Below are positions 17,801 to 26,800 of a DNA stretch of 64,000 nucleotides, piece by piece (the first letter of the stretch is position 1; every line of letters starts with the position of its first letter). The stretch covers positions 1-64,000 of the IMG/VR virus record IMGVR_UViG_3300025154_000086; one strand, given 5' to 3'. This DNA comes from a virus. The position numbers and the translations under genes are program-made. The notes beneath the pieces are model-generated. The model was not told the origin of the DNA. It made no database searches and saw only the letters and a list, made by a program, of their open reading frames with translations.

Positions 17801-20800
17801 GCAACCCAATTTAACAACACCGATTTCGGAGAAACTATACACGGCTTATTTGCCCTTCCCGTCTCTTTACTCAACAAAGTTAAAGTTAATGCTTCAAGGG
17901 TTTTTCCTAAACCCACACCATGCGCTATCATACCTTTGCCGGATTCATACATCCGTCTTACAGTTGCCCATGTATGCCCGCCCGCCTTATCTCTTCCGCT
18001 AATATCTTTTCCGCTTGCATCTTTACCAACTACTCTATCATAAGCAAAATGCTTTATTCCCTCTATCGGTTTTTCGTCATACGTTTTTTGTGTGTATGAA
18101 TTAAACAGCCTATTATAAGTATCTGCAATTTTATCAGCTTCTTCACTATCGGATAAATACTGCTTAAAATCTGTTTCAAGCTGTAAGACTTGTTCTTTTT
18201 TGGCTATTCCTTCCTCAGTCCGCAACGCCGGTAAACCTAACCCATTCATCTTATTTAAAATCATAAACAATAAAGGATGCTCATCTTTATTAAAGAGATC
18301 CCGCAATTCTTTCTTTACACTTGTTGATTTTCCCTCTTTCGTAATATCTGCATAACTTAAATATAATTTTGCCGAACTCTCATCAACCGGAAGAATAAAT
18401 CCGCTCTTTTCATCTTTGCGTAATTCACCTAAGAAATGCGCCCCTATCTTTTCTTCCAAATATTTGTTCAAAATTCCAATATCGTAAATAGTCCCTGCAT
18501 CGCTTAACATTATCGGCAGTTGCTTTATCTCCCTTATGTTCGCTCTCGTCTTCGCCTCAATTATCTGATCTTCTAACTTTCGCATTTTTTGCGCGTTAAG
18601 TTCTTTTTCTTTATCGCTTAACTTTTCGTTCTTGGATTCCTTCTTCAGTTCTGTCCGTTGCTTTTCCCAGGCGTCTATTTTTTCATAAATGTAACCGTAA
18701 AGGACTTCCTCTTTCGGTTTATAATTTCCCTCTTCATCAAAATAAATTTCATCGCTGTATGCAAGCTCTCTTTCAATATCTCCATCCCCTTCATACTCGC
18801 CTCGTATCGTTTGATAATCCGTAGGAAAATTATTTGCAAAAAGAAATCCGATCACCGAAACAATATCGTTCCGGTCCACCGTTCCTATTTCGCTCTTCGT
18901 TTGATAAACTTTATAAAAAGACAGCGGATCATCAAACATCTTGATAGTGTTCCCGTTCTTATCATAGCTACCTGCTAAATCCAAGAGTGGCGCGTTTCCG
19001 CTGCTTCTAAAAAATTTATTCAACTTCAAATTATCAATTGGGTGTCCGTACTTTTCAATAAAATCCTTCAGTAATATTTTCAGTTTCCCCGCTTCCATTT
19101 GCGCCTCTTCAGCGGATAATCTTCCGTCTTGCAACTCTTTTCTGAAATCCTTTACTGCTAAACCAAGAATAACTCCCTTTGTTAAATATTCGGTCTGAAA
19201 ATCATTCTTGCCGTTGTATCCATCCAGCTCATTAACTATCCTTGTTTGTCCGAACAGTTTAAGTTGGTCCTTATTCAATCCGTACAAATAACCGATATCC
19301 TCACTCTTAATTCTCCATTCATCCCAACTCTTAATACCAAGCTTTTGTACATCTTCCGGTAAATTCTGTAATACTATTTCCTGATCTTTTAATCTTTCCC
19401 ATCTATGATTTTTATTAAGAATATAAGTTCTTCCGTTTAATATCTTTACATCTCCCGGCTCAAGTTCTTTTTCCAACTCACCATACTTGCTAACATCAAT
19501 ACCTAAACTACTGTAATCCCTTGCATCATGGTTTAATAATTCACCGACTTTTTCCAAATCTTCCTTTGTAACATCTCCCTTCCAGATCTTCATTCCGAAC
19601 ATTCCGCTCGTTTCCGTACCTAACGCAAACTCCGGATTATTCTTAAAGAAATTTCCCGAAACAAAATCTGCATCCAAAACCATATCATCATAAGCCTCAC
19701 CAAGTTTTTCCTTTGGTAGATTACTTAAATGCTCTATCACTTCCGGCGGTCTTTTCTTAAAGAAAACTATATCTGTGGTTACTGCTGCGTCTGCATGTTT
19801 AAAGGCTCCGGTTGGTACTCTTATCGCTCCAAGGAATTCCCCTTTTTTGTTTATCTCTCCCCGCCATTGATTAAGTTGATTATCCATTATAGATGTTGGA
19901 ACAATCATTGCCATTATTCCCCCCGGTTTCAACATATCCAAACCTCTATCAATAAAATATTGCTCGTGGAATTTTATATCACTCTTCTCCCTATCATCCA
20001 TCGCGCTCAATCCTCTTTTACCAAACGGACAATTCCCAACAATAGCGTCATATTCTCCCCCTTCTAAATCCGCTCCCATGTTTTCATAGTCTTTAATAAA
20101 CTGCTCGAAGCTCTGTATCCTTATATCGTGCTCGTTGCCGTGTAAAATCTGCCCGATGCGTCCGCTCGTTTCTTCAATTTCAATTCCGGTAACAAGCGCT
20201 TTCTCCGGTGCGGTCTCAATAAAAATCCCCGTTCCCATTGATGGCTCTAAAACATTTCCTCCCTTAAAACCTAACTTCCCTATCATATCCCAAATAAATT
20301 CCGCTTCATCCTTACGTGTGTAAAACTCATTAAGAGAAATATCCTCAATAGTATCGCCCAACAATCCGCCGCGCCCGGTGTACTGCGCCAAAAGCTCTAC
20401 ATCCTCAGCGCTCATCTCATCGTTTTTCTTTGTCTTTAATAACTCCTCAACCCTGGCGTTTATCTCTTTCCGGTTCTTCTTCCCCTTAACAACTTTAATT
20501 TCCGCCTTCGGCTCTTTTCTCTCTTCTTTTGGCTGATTGAAAAGATCGTCCTTTGTTTCCGGCTGCTCTTTTGGTTTTATCGGTTCCGCTTTTGGTGGTC
20601 TGCTTTCCGCCCTATTGCCTACTGCCGACTGCCGACTGCCGACCGTTACCTTCTTATCAAACAACGATAATTCTTTCGGTTTACTCTCCTCCTTATCCGC
20701 ACGGAACAACCGCTTTACAAGAGGATTCTTGTTACTCCGCCTCACCTCGTAAGTGTGCCCGTCCTTCTGCTTTGTTTGTCCTTCGATAACTTCATTCTCA

Positions 20801-21342
20801 AACATTCCCAACTGCGTACCGAACGCTTTTAACATTACCCCAAACGCTTTAAGCAATTTCGGTTTATCTAACGTTGCTAACGCTTTTTTCTTAAACTCAT
20901 CAAAACTTATTTCTTTCATGCTGCCAAAAAACTTTGGACTGTCATACTGCTTCAAATATGCAGTCTTCGCTTCTTCGGCAGTGTCAAAACCCAACATACA
21001 TTTTTGCTCATCAAACTTTCCGGTTAACGGATTATTCTGATCAACAATAAAAACTTTTTCACTCTCTCTGTTATCGCCTATATAACAATCGATCTTCTCA
21101 CCGTCCGAAACACTTTCCGTCCGCCTTATGTAACCATAAGGGGCGTGCATGAACGTTTCCCACTTTGTCCCATCATCATTCACCCCGCGCCGTATGCTTC
21201 CCTTTTTATTTTCTATAGCAATATCAAGCCCTTTAAAATAAATTCTATCCTGAAGCTTAAAAGTCTTTCCCGCCTTTAACTTATCGTCAAGATTTTCAAC
21301 AATTACTTTACTCTTTGCTATTGTAATTCCAAATATTTTCAT
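14815..21342 (-). CDS. Giant polyvalent protein: pyrophosphatase-like, DNA methylase and SNF2 helicase domains (DarB-like), 2175 aa
   Basis: Domain order: residues about 25-160, an InPase-type domain seen in phage polyvalent proteins (GYIRRTESVSDGEKIDCYIGD). Residues 160-290, a low-complexity linker with GACTGCC-type repeats. Residues about 310-560, an N6-adenine methylase with motif I EPSMGTGIF (about 364) and motif IV GNCPFG (about 437). Then a superfamily II SNF2-type helicase with Walker A HGVGLGKTLE (about 1140), DECH box (about 1315) and motif VI QGNGRGIRQG (about 1704). The tail resembles other phage methylase-helicase giants. P1 DarB and its relatives have this methylase-helicase order, are packaged in the head and protect injected DNA from restriction. 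The same role is likely here. Motif IV is unusual: Cys replaces the first Pro of NPPF. Confidence 0.85.
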   Translation of the reverse strand: MKIFGITIAKSKVIVENLDDKLKAGKTFKLQDRIYFKGLDIAIENKKGSIRRGVNDDGTKWETFMHAPYGYIRRTESVSDGEKIDCYIGDNRESEKVFIVDQNNPLTGKFDEQKCMLGFDTAEEAKTAYLKQYDSPKFFGSMKEISFDEFKKKALATLDKPKLLKAFGVMLKAFGTQLGMFENEVIEGQTKQKDGHTYEVRRSNKNPLVKRLFRADKEESKPKELSLFDKKVTVGSRQSAVGNRAESRPPKAEPIKPKEQPETKDDLFNQPKEERKEPKAEIKVVKGKKNRKEINARVEELLKTKKNDEMSAEDVELLAQYTGRGGLLGDTIEDISLNEFYTRKDEAEFIWDMIGKLGFKGGNVLEPSMGTGIFIETAPEKALVTGIEIEETSGRIGQILHGNEHDIRIQSFEQFIKDYENMGADLEGGEYDAIVGNCPFGKRGLSAMDDREKSDIKFHEQYFIDRGLDMLKPGGIMAMIVPTSIMDNQLNQWRGEINKKGEFLGAIRVPTGAFKHADAAVTTDIVFFKKRPPEVIEHLSNLPKEKLGEAYDDMVLDADFVSGNFFKNNPEFALGTETSGMFGMKIWKGDVTKEDLEKVGELLNHDARDYSSLGIDVSKYGELEKELEPGDVKILNGRTYILNKNHRWERLKDQEIVLQNLPEDVQKLGIKSWDEWRIKSEDIGYLYGLNKDQLKLFGQTRIVNELDGYNGKNDFQTEYLTKGVILGLAVKDFRKELQDGRLSAEEAQMEAGKLKILLKDFIEKYGHPIDNLKLNKFFRSSGNAPLLDLAGSYDKNGNTIKMFDDPLSFYKVYQTKSEIGTVDRNDIVSVIGFLFANNFPTDYQTIRGEYEGDGDIERELAYSDEIYFDEEGNYKPKEEVLYGYIYEKIDAWEKQRTELKKESKNEKLSDKEKELNAQKMRKLEDQIIEAKTRANIREIKQLPIMLSDAGTIYDIGILNKYLEEKIGAHFLGELRKDEKSGFILPVDESSAKLYLSYADITKEGKSTSVKKELRDLFNKDEHPLLFMILNKMNGLGLPALRTEEGIAKKEQVLQLETDFKQYLSDSEEADKIADTYNRLFNSYTQKTYDEKPIEGIKHFAYDRVVGKDASGKDISGRDKAGGHTWATVRRMYESGKGMIAHGVGLGKTLEALTLTLLSKETGRANKPCIVSPKSVLLNWVAEIEKWTQGVNYLLVGYKKDSTGAWIEESREEKELKLQRAANEDFDMILMSRDLFGTIDFSPETKKNMLNELMDKYYPEGSRLSDFADKDSKQVKSVKKKRDTLLKNLSEMMNIPDPMGGVYLDNLGIDMLVRDECHDTKNLLVPMESEISGVNSSTSQRAMHNLFASKIIRGQNNDMGYYGLTATPISNSPLEVFNMMVPFAEKELEKLKVQNMDDFVARFADIDNIPTTNADGRVIVKNKFSGWKSAEALRNTFFRFVDYKTKDDVESVKANIKFPKEKAANVLSDLNEGQKEIVKHCKLRLWMLSSRVYDKDNKTWDFNADKLQEKVGKGLINQDEATKVLNYFNDEYLPKYIELNKWIGPDDTPMDDHFFKVQQDLIKATSDLPWYQEKSSEFSKKVDNDLVKQHSDLKKFAQLNENALSIHKSGGKQIIFAINTALHDKIKNDLIKSGIPENEIIIVNGKTVSSSSKRLQISKDYNNGKYKVVIGNYATMGEGLNFNYMTSDIHHLQPAWNHLQIEQGNGRGIRQGNPLDSVNTHYYLTKGSIDGFMNTKIMDKAGMVDKFLKGETSRWDDEVQLEADEMMIELADNPEQAKALLAFRNKKLQDALAEQQRQSNYKQFDRLYEVKRKKAGMEEKTSKQYQMMEQEERSLTEKLIGANFEHKGKLDYDRTPVILPGINKVIPVGGILEGKSGEFYVVEDYAPSTQRVKIRTYKAGAQGDMVGTRALSAKELDKEFSALYKETDLDLGGMFKKIIDDNEEIGINFISKMPKEILQANKVKLLDKLNNTDEVLYQTMDGDFKVAVYENAKYEITSEGGKIIFPQEKPEFPKILNELIKTNKPKQNWGEGYYQFRKYKNFATSIYGENYENAIKKEIKRLNGEATETSIAIHTTGAKYKQELKRLFEKGYMSDYTYKRIMQGKAWNEQTDFSHALRAEFFDNYHIKEDGGEYRFNPSLITAEAIDRARAIDEIKSDNKDLLEDILTNKMRGVAA
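20603..20645. repeat. GACTGCC short repeat inside coding sequence
   Basis: Tandem CTGCCGACTGCCGACTGCC in the linker of the 2175-residue gene. The same short repeat lies in the linkers of the other two giant genes (5866-5935 and 28705-28742), translated each time as Q/S/A/V-rich peptides. Confidence 0.8.
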
Positions 21343-22415
21343 TACGCCGCCTCGGTCTTGATGAATAAATTAAATTGATCTTCATTCCCGGCAACTTCTT
21401 TTTTCTCTCTATTTATCCAGTAACTAAACCTAGCTTCACCTATGGTTATCCATGCCTCTTCCAACTCACAACCCTCATAATTTGTAAACCCCGCTAAGTA
21501 TCCTCCTATCACTTCGGAAAAGGTTCCGGCAAAAGGATAAAGTATTTTCTGTTCGTTCGGTGTCTTGAACAGAGATAAAATTCTTTTGTTTAATGCAATT
21601 GGCTTTAATGTGGGATGATTATTTTTAACGGTTGAAATTCTATTCATCCCGATGTGAGATTGCAAATATTCAGTCTCGCCGTTTCGCTCTGCCTGTTGCG
21701 CTCCTCCGCTTCGTGCCATTAAACTATCTTCCAACTCATTCAGTCCGCCGTTGCGCTCTGCCTTACTTACTTTTGGATAGTAAAAATAAATATCATGCTC
21801 TTCTTCATCATATTCACACTTGTGTAAAATTTTACTGCATCCGCCGGTATCTGAAATTCCGTTTGGTAAGTCTGTTTTATCTTGCCCCATTGCACTTAGA
21901 AATTGTACCGAACCGTTTTTGCGTACATAGTCCCCTTTCCCTTTTTGCAATTCTCCACTTTGTCTATCCAATACTGCACACGGGCAATTAGGATTAGTAT
22001 GTATCTGCCCGCTTCCTTTATCATTATAATTACTTGGTGCTTGCGGTTTATCCCCATTAAACATTGATGTTTCTTTGTTCTGATACTCTTTCCCGCTGTA
22101 ACTATATGGCTGTGCCTCATTTTTTTTAATTACTACTTCATCACAAATGCACTCAATAAAAGTTTGCGCCGGGTAACGGCCGGGAGGATTGTAATTCTTT
22201 TGCTCAATCATTGAAAAATCGCCGTTTGGCATATCCCATTTATTCATAAAATCTACGGCTTTTTTATAATCCGGTTTTCCATCCTTCCGTATAATAACTT
22301 CACTCCCTAACGCATACGGCGGATCTTGGAATAATATATCAGCGTAGCAATCTGGTTTTTGTTTCAGAAAACATAAACTATCACAACACTGTATTTTGTT
22401 TTGTTGACTTTTCAT
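21342..22415 (-). CDS. DNA methyltransferase with internally shortened catalytic region, 357 aa
   Basis: I prefer the ATG at 22415 (MKSQQNKIQCCDSL) over the one two codons upstream. DPPYALGSEV (about residues 31-39) is the catalytic DPPY motif. GRYPAQTF, GGCSKILHKC, the NNHPTLKPI segment and YPFAGTFSEVIGG (the SAM-binding FxGxG-type motif, near the end) match beta-class phage methylases. Between DPPY and GRYPAQTF there are only about 40 residues, where relatives I recall carry a much longer segment. The enzyme may therefore be internally deleted or a divergent short form. It overlaps the PD-(D/E)XK nuclease gene start region by 35 bp, as in a restriction-modification pair. Activity is uncertain. 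Confidence 0.7.
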   Translation of the reverse strand: MKSQQNKIQCCDSLCFLKQKPDCYADILFQDPPYALGSEVIIRKDGKPDYKKAVDFMNKWDMPNGDFSMIEQKNYNPPGRYPAQTFIECICDEVVIKKNEAQPYSYSGKEYQNKETSMFNGDKPQAPSNYNDKGSGQIHTNPNCPCAVLDRQSGELQKGKGDYVRKNGSVQFLSAMGQDKTDLPNGISDTGGCSKILHKCEYDEEEHDIYFYYPKVSKAERNGGLNELEDSLMARSGGAQQAERNGETEYLQSHIGMNRISTVKNNHPTLKPIALNKRILSLFKTPNEQKILYPFAGTFSEVIGGYLAGFTNYEGCELEEAWITIGEARFSYWINREKKEVAGNEDQFNLFIKTEAA

Positions 22416-22875
22416 AATCAATTAAAAATCTTTCAAAAGTTATTTCATCCAAATAAGAGGCTCTCTTCCCCTTTTGCTGGTATTTCTCCCTTTGTCTGCA
22501 ATCCCTAACCAATACGGTTCTATTCATCTTTTCTCTAAAAAACATATACCCGACTTGTCTTACATCTAAAACTGCTAATGCAAATCCATCAAATTCTTTT
22601 GGGTCATATTGCCTTTTCCCACCTTTCCCCGCTCTTCTTATACCGAACTGATATACGGGCGTAACGTATCTTTGTTGGAGTATTCTTGGTCTTTGTGTCG
22701 CCTTAACTTGTAACTTTATCAACCGACCATTATAATCAACAACTATATCATAATTTATTCCTTGGTCAGTCAAAAAGCACTTAAATCCCTTTGAGATTAA
22801 GTCCACCATTACAAGATATTCACCGGCTCTACCAACATTTAATTCATTTGATTGATTTTCTATTCTGCCGTTCAT
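22381..22875 (-). CDS. PD-(D/E)XK nuclease-like protein, 164 aa
   Basis: The N-terminal half matches the PD-(D/E)XK endonuclease group: E-Y-L-V-M-V-D-L near residue 20, then INYDIVVDYNGRLIKLQVKA (about 42-62), with Asp and the Q-V-K catalytic pattern. The start ATG lies directly at the edge of a family A repeat, whose AGGA supplies the ribosome binding site. The gene overlaps the methyltransferase gene downstream, so the pair may form a compact restriction-modification unit or a repair/recombination nuclease set. No target-recognition domain is evident. Confidence 0.7.
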   Translation of the reverse strand: MNGRIENQSNELNVGRAGEYLVMVDLISKGFKCFLTDQGINYDIVVDYNGRLIKLQVKATQRPRILQQRYVTPVYQFGIRRAGKGGKRQYDPKEFDGFALAVLDVRQVGYMFFREKMNRTVLVRDCRQREKYQQKGKRASYLDEITFERFLIDYEKSTKQNTVL

Positions 22876-22905
22876 TCCTAATTCCTAATTGACAATTCGT
22901 AATTA
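22872..22905. repeat. Family A repeat at a gene start
   Basis: CCTAATTCCTAATTGACAAT next to the ATG at 22875. An almost identical arrangement with an ATG at its edge is found at 59140-59175. Confidence 0.85.
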
Positions 22906-22942
22906 AAAAAAGTGGTTAGTCACACATTACTACTAACCACTT
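22904..22942 (-). terminator. Rho-independent terminator after decoration gene
   Basis: On the minus strand AAGTGGTTAGT and ACTAACCACTT form a perfect 11-bp stem with an 11-nt loop, followed by six or more T. It lies 18 bp after the stop of the 154-residue gene. Confidence 0.9.
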
Positions 22943-22959
22943 ACAATCGAACTAATGAA

Positions 22960-23424
22960 CTAAACAGTTGGTTTCCAAATGAACTGAAGCTTGCCTGTTA
23001 ACGGAGTAGTAATTGTTGCAGTAGGATTAACTATTCTAAGAATAAGTTTTGTCCCGGCCGCTATTACAACCTCAGCCGCATCAAGCGTTAAAGTCGCAAC
23101 ATCGCCAACCGCCGCGCCTGCTAAAACAATTGCACCGCTAACGCCAACAATGTCGGTGCCCGCTAACAATTTTACTTCCGGTTCGTTGCTTGTACCGGTA
23201 TTAACAGCAGTGGTGATGAACTTTGCCTCAAGTATTTCTAACTTGCACGGCGCTACAAAGATGTGCTCGTTTGTAGTTACGCCCGTTGCGCCCGCTGCCA
23301 ATGCGGCCGAAACGTTTACATAAGGAAGATTCTGCAAAAGGTCTAACGCTTTTACAGTGTCTCCTTGATTCATAAAGTCCTTTGCTAAAACTTGAGCATT
23401 GGTTAATAGGGGGAATTGTGCCAT
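22960..23424 (-). CDS. Putative capsid decoration/head fibre protein, 154 aa
   Basis: Ala/Thr/Val-rich beta protein starting MAQFPLLTNAQVLAKDFMNQ, with repeated hydrophobic strands (IVGVSGAIVLAGAAVGDVA). It looks like a small exposed virion protein. The gene stands alone between a 30-bp promoter-like element (23460-23489) and a perfect terminator (22904-22942), with a strong AAAAGGAG ribosome binding site. That layout is expected for a highly expressed structural component. It lies away from the capsid gene, interleaved with the giant genes. Decoration or fibre role is inference from expression layout and composition. Confidence 0.5.
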   Translation of the reverse strand: MAQFPLLTNAQVLAKDFMNQGDTVKALDLLQNLPYVNVSAALAAGATGVTTNEHIFVAPCKLEILEAKFITTAVNTGTSNEPEVKLLAGTDIVGVSGAIVLAGAAVGDVATLTLDAAEVVIAAGTKLILRIVNPTATITTPLTGKLQFIWKPTV

Positions 23425-23459
23425 GGTCTTTCTCCTTTTAGAGTTTTGTTGTTTGTTAT

Positions 23460-23489
23460 GTTAATTCATATAAATTCTTATATGTTAAC
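23460..23489 (-). promoter_or_regulatory. 30-bp bipartite promoter-like element, copy 3 (decoration gene)
   Basis: Minus strand GTTAAC, 18 bp, ATTAAC, 35 bp before the ATG at 23424. Perfect half-sites and a gene bounded by its own terminator make this the clearest copy. Confidence 0.65.
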
Positions 23490-23509
23490 TTAAATATTCT
23501 TTCTTCCTT

Positions 23510-23818
23510 TTACAATAAAAAAGTTTCATCCCTCTTCTTTTTCTTCAAAATTATTTTCCTCGTTATCTTTGTGCCCTTCGTTATGGTTGCATCCGTTCCA
23601 TCAATATCAACACCATAATCTTCTTTAATTATTCTTTTTAATTGTTCGGTTAAGCCTTGTAATGGTGTAAAAACAATATCATTCTCCTGCCCCTCTATTG
23701 GTTCTGTATGCGGATTCCCCTCTATGATACTTTTGGGGATCTTATTTGGAAATGCTTTGCAAGTTAACCCTACAGCATTTTTCCCGTGTTCACAACAAGC
23801 GCAAATTGGAAGATACAT
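23510..23818 (-). CDS. Small Cys-containing protein coupled to giant gene, 102 aa
   Basis: Starts MYLPICACCEHGKNAVGLTC, followed by KAFPNKIP and a GNPHTEPIEGQ segment. This C-x-x-C ... C-x-A-F-P-x-x-I-P pattern is a small conserved family I recall from phage and bacterial genomes near MuF-type structural genes, of unknown function. Its start overlaps the stop of the 1834-residue gene by 1 bp. The Cys set could bind zinc. A lysine-rich tail ends the protein. Confidence 0.6.
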   Translation of the reverse strand: MYLPICACCEHGKNAVGLTCKAFPNKIPKSIIEGNPHTEPIEGQENDIVFTPLQGLTEQLKRIIKEDYGVDIDGTDATITKGTKITRKIILKKKKRDETFLL

Positions 23819-26800
23819 TACTTCTCCTTCTGTTTATTATAAAATTCCATGAGTATTCTCTTAGTTATCTCATTGCCTTGCCCCGCATAATCAATTATAA
23901 ATGCACAAGCCTCCTCATCCATTTTATTGTTCTCAGCATATTTACAAATTAAGTGTGCATCTTCACTCGCCGTTCCTTCTTTTGAAATTTTATTAATATA
24001 ATCGGTATCATAATTTATGTGTTGTAAAATATGGGCGAACTCATGCGTTATGATTATTTTTACCGGTGTCAATCCAACTTTGGGTAAAAATCCAAACTCT
24101 ATTTGTTGTTTTATCCTTACTTCGAAATCTGATTTGTTCCGAAACTTTCCGGCATCAAGATATAATGTTAGCCCCTCATCTTCCATCCTTTTTACAAATG
24201 CTATTGGACTTTTCCCCGTGCCGGGGATTGATATAGAAAACGCCTTTATAGTAATCTTTTCTTTAATTTTATCTACACCATACATTTCGCAAAGTTTGTT
24301 GAAAGCTGATACAACTTCACTTGCCAACTCTTTATCAATTTCTTTAATGCTCGGGTGAATAAAATTCTCCGTCTCCGTTTGCGGCACTTGCTTTTTGTTT
24401 TTCTCTTCACTACTTTTCGTCTGTGCTTCGGCACGTTTATCACTGCCTAAGTCATCCGCTCCGCTTTTGGCGTTCGGCTCTGTCTTAAGCAATTGTGGTT
24501 TGCTTTCATTTGTAGCTGATGTTTCCGAGGAAACATCAGCTTTTTTTTCTTCTATCTTCTCATTAATAAAGTCTATAATTTCTTCCGCCGTTGCATCTTC
24601 ATCAAAATGATATTCGTTAGGTATTTCATTTTCGGATCGACCAAACCGCTTATACGTTGGGTCTTGGTTGGCAATAACAATAGACAAACCTGGTCTGTCC
24701 CCATCTCCACCAATACTATAATAGTTCCCCGTATGATTAGCAATTCTTAATCTCATAAATTCTATTGTATCCCCTTCTGTATCAAACTTTATTGGGACGT
24801 CAACATATTTCCCGCCGAACTTATTTTGTACATCACTTAATATTTCTTCCGTTGTTTCATTAATTGGCTTTATAGTTCTGCTATCAATAACGTTTCCCCC
24901 TCTGTTTTCATCATATTCAACAAAATTCGCCACACTTTTCTTGTCGGGGAATTTTTCTTCAAATTCATCTTGTGATAACGTCTCATATAGTTCTTGGAAC
25001 TCTTTCAATTTCGCTTTATCAAAAGTTGGTTTATGCTCGTAGAGGTTTACATCCTGTTCTCTGTTTTCAAATCCTTCAACTCTATCACTATCGTCCAATT
25101 CTTTTAGTGCTTCCATTTTATCGTATCCCCAGTAATTTATTTCTGGATTTCCGTTTTCATCCGTCCAATTTTGCACTTCGTAAATCGGGAAATTTAATTG
25201 TTCAATTACATCTTTAACTTCATCATAAAATAATGGTTCGTCGCTTTTATCAAAATCGGATGGACGCGGCTTCCTTTTTGTTTTCGTAGCTATAACAGCC
25301 CTTATCGATGGATCATTTTGCAACCCAAGTTCAACTCGTTTTTTATAAAGAGCAGAGTTTTTTGTTTTTGAATTAATCTCTCCTTTTGACTGTTTATCTT
25401 CTAATTCTTTCTTGAATTTATTATAAAGTTCTTGTTTGTTCTCACCCCCTTGTTTTTTGTCATTTGTTGTTTGTGTTTTGCTCTCTACGGCTTGCCATCT
25501 CTTCACCGCCGGGTTCTTCTTACTTGGCGCTAAAACATTCTTTGCCATGTCCATAGATTTCATAAAAACTTTTTTACCAAATATAAACATTTTTCTACTA
25601 ATCGATTTCAACACATGCTGCGAATTATATTCTCTTTCTAAATCCGGGTATTTATCTAGAACTTCTTTGGGAATTTTATGCCCAACCTTAATCGCATCTC
25701 GTATTTGTTGTTTATATGCCTCTTCGGTATTTACTCCGTTTTGATATTTGGGTTTAAATATCCTTGCAAATGCCGCTTCCGGAGGAAGCCCGCCTGAAAA
25801 CATATCCCCTTCCATGCTTAACTTATATTTACGGATAAAATCACTTATTACGTTTTTCTTTTCCTTCTTTCCGTTTTCCTTCGTTACTTCTCTTATCGGG
25901 TCTGCTAATAGATCAAATAAAGCCAATTCTTCCTTACTCCCCTTCAACGGTTCAAATGCGTCATTGGCGGCTTGCTTAACAAAATCATCCGGCGATTTAA
26001 AATTATCCTTAACCGCTTCATACTTCGCCAACATCTTTACCGCTTCCTGCAAGTGAGGAACAAGATCACCCGCTTTCCCCTTCAGCGCAAAAATATCACC
26101 AAGACTTTTAACCGTTCCCGCTCTTGCCGCTTCCGGTATCTTCTCAAAATGCTGGCTGCTCTCTCCCAATACCGATTGCGTAAGTATCTGCTTAACCTTT
26201 TCTTTGTGCCCCGCATCCATCTTTCCGCTCTTCGGGTCAATATACAAGTGCGCTTCATTCTCCGGGATAATTTTCTTCTTCAATAACTCACCTACTACAT
26301 CCGGTCCGATCTCATCCAAATACTGGTTAAGCGATTCATGGTTACCCTTGGTAAACATATCGGCTAAATTATTTATCGTTGCGTCATCAATCCTCGTTGC
26401 CTTTCCCTTTGCTGCTTCCCGTTCCTCTGTAGCAAGCATTTGAGAAGTATTGCTTATCGCTCCTAATCGTTGCGCTTCCTTTTTATCAACATTCGTTCGC
26501 CTTACCAATACCGGCTGTTTCATCTTCTCAACATCATCGCGGCTAAAACCATACTTTTCAGCGTTCTTTAAAAGATCACTTCGGTATTTCTCACTTTTAT
26601 TATTTAATGCGATAGATAAATTATTCTCTGCAAAATCTCCATTCGCATATTCACTAACAAATTTTGATTCATCTGCACTTAATTTTCCCTCTTTAACAAG
26701 AACATCACTTCTACCCCCTCCAAGATTATTTTTGGCATATTTTATAGCGGATTCTTGCGTATCTTCTCTATGCGGCATTATCCGCTTCATCAAATCGAAA

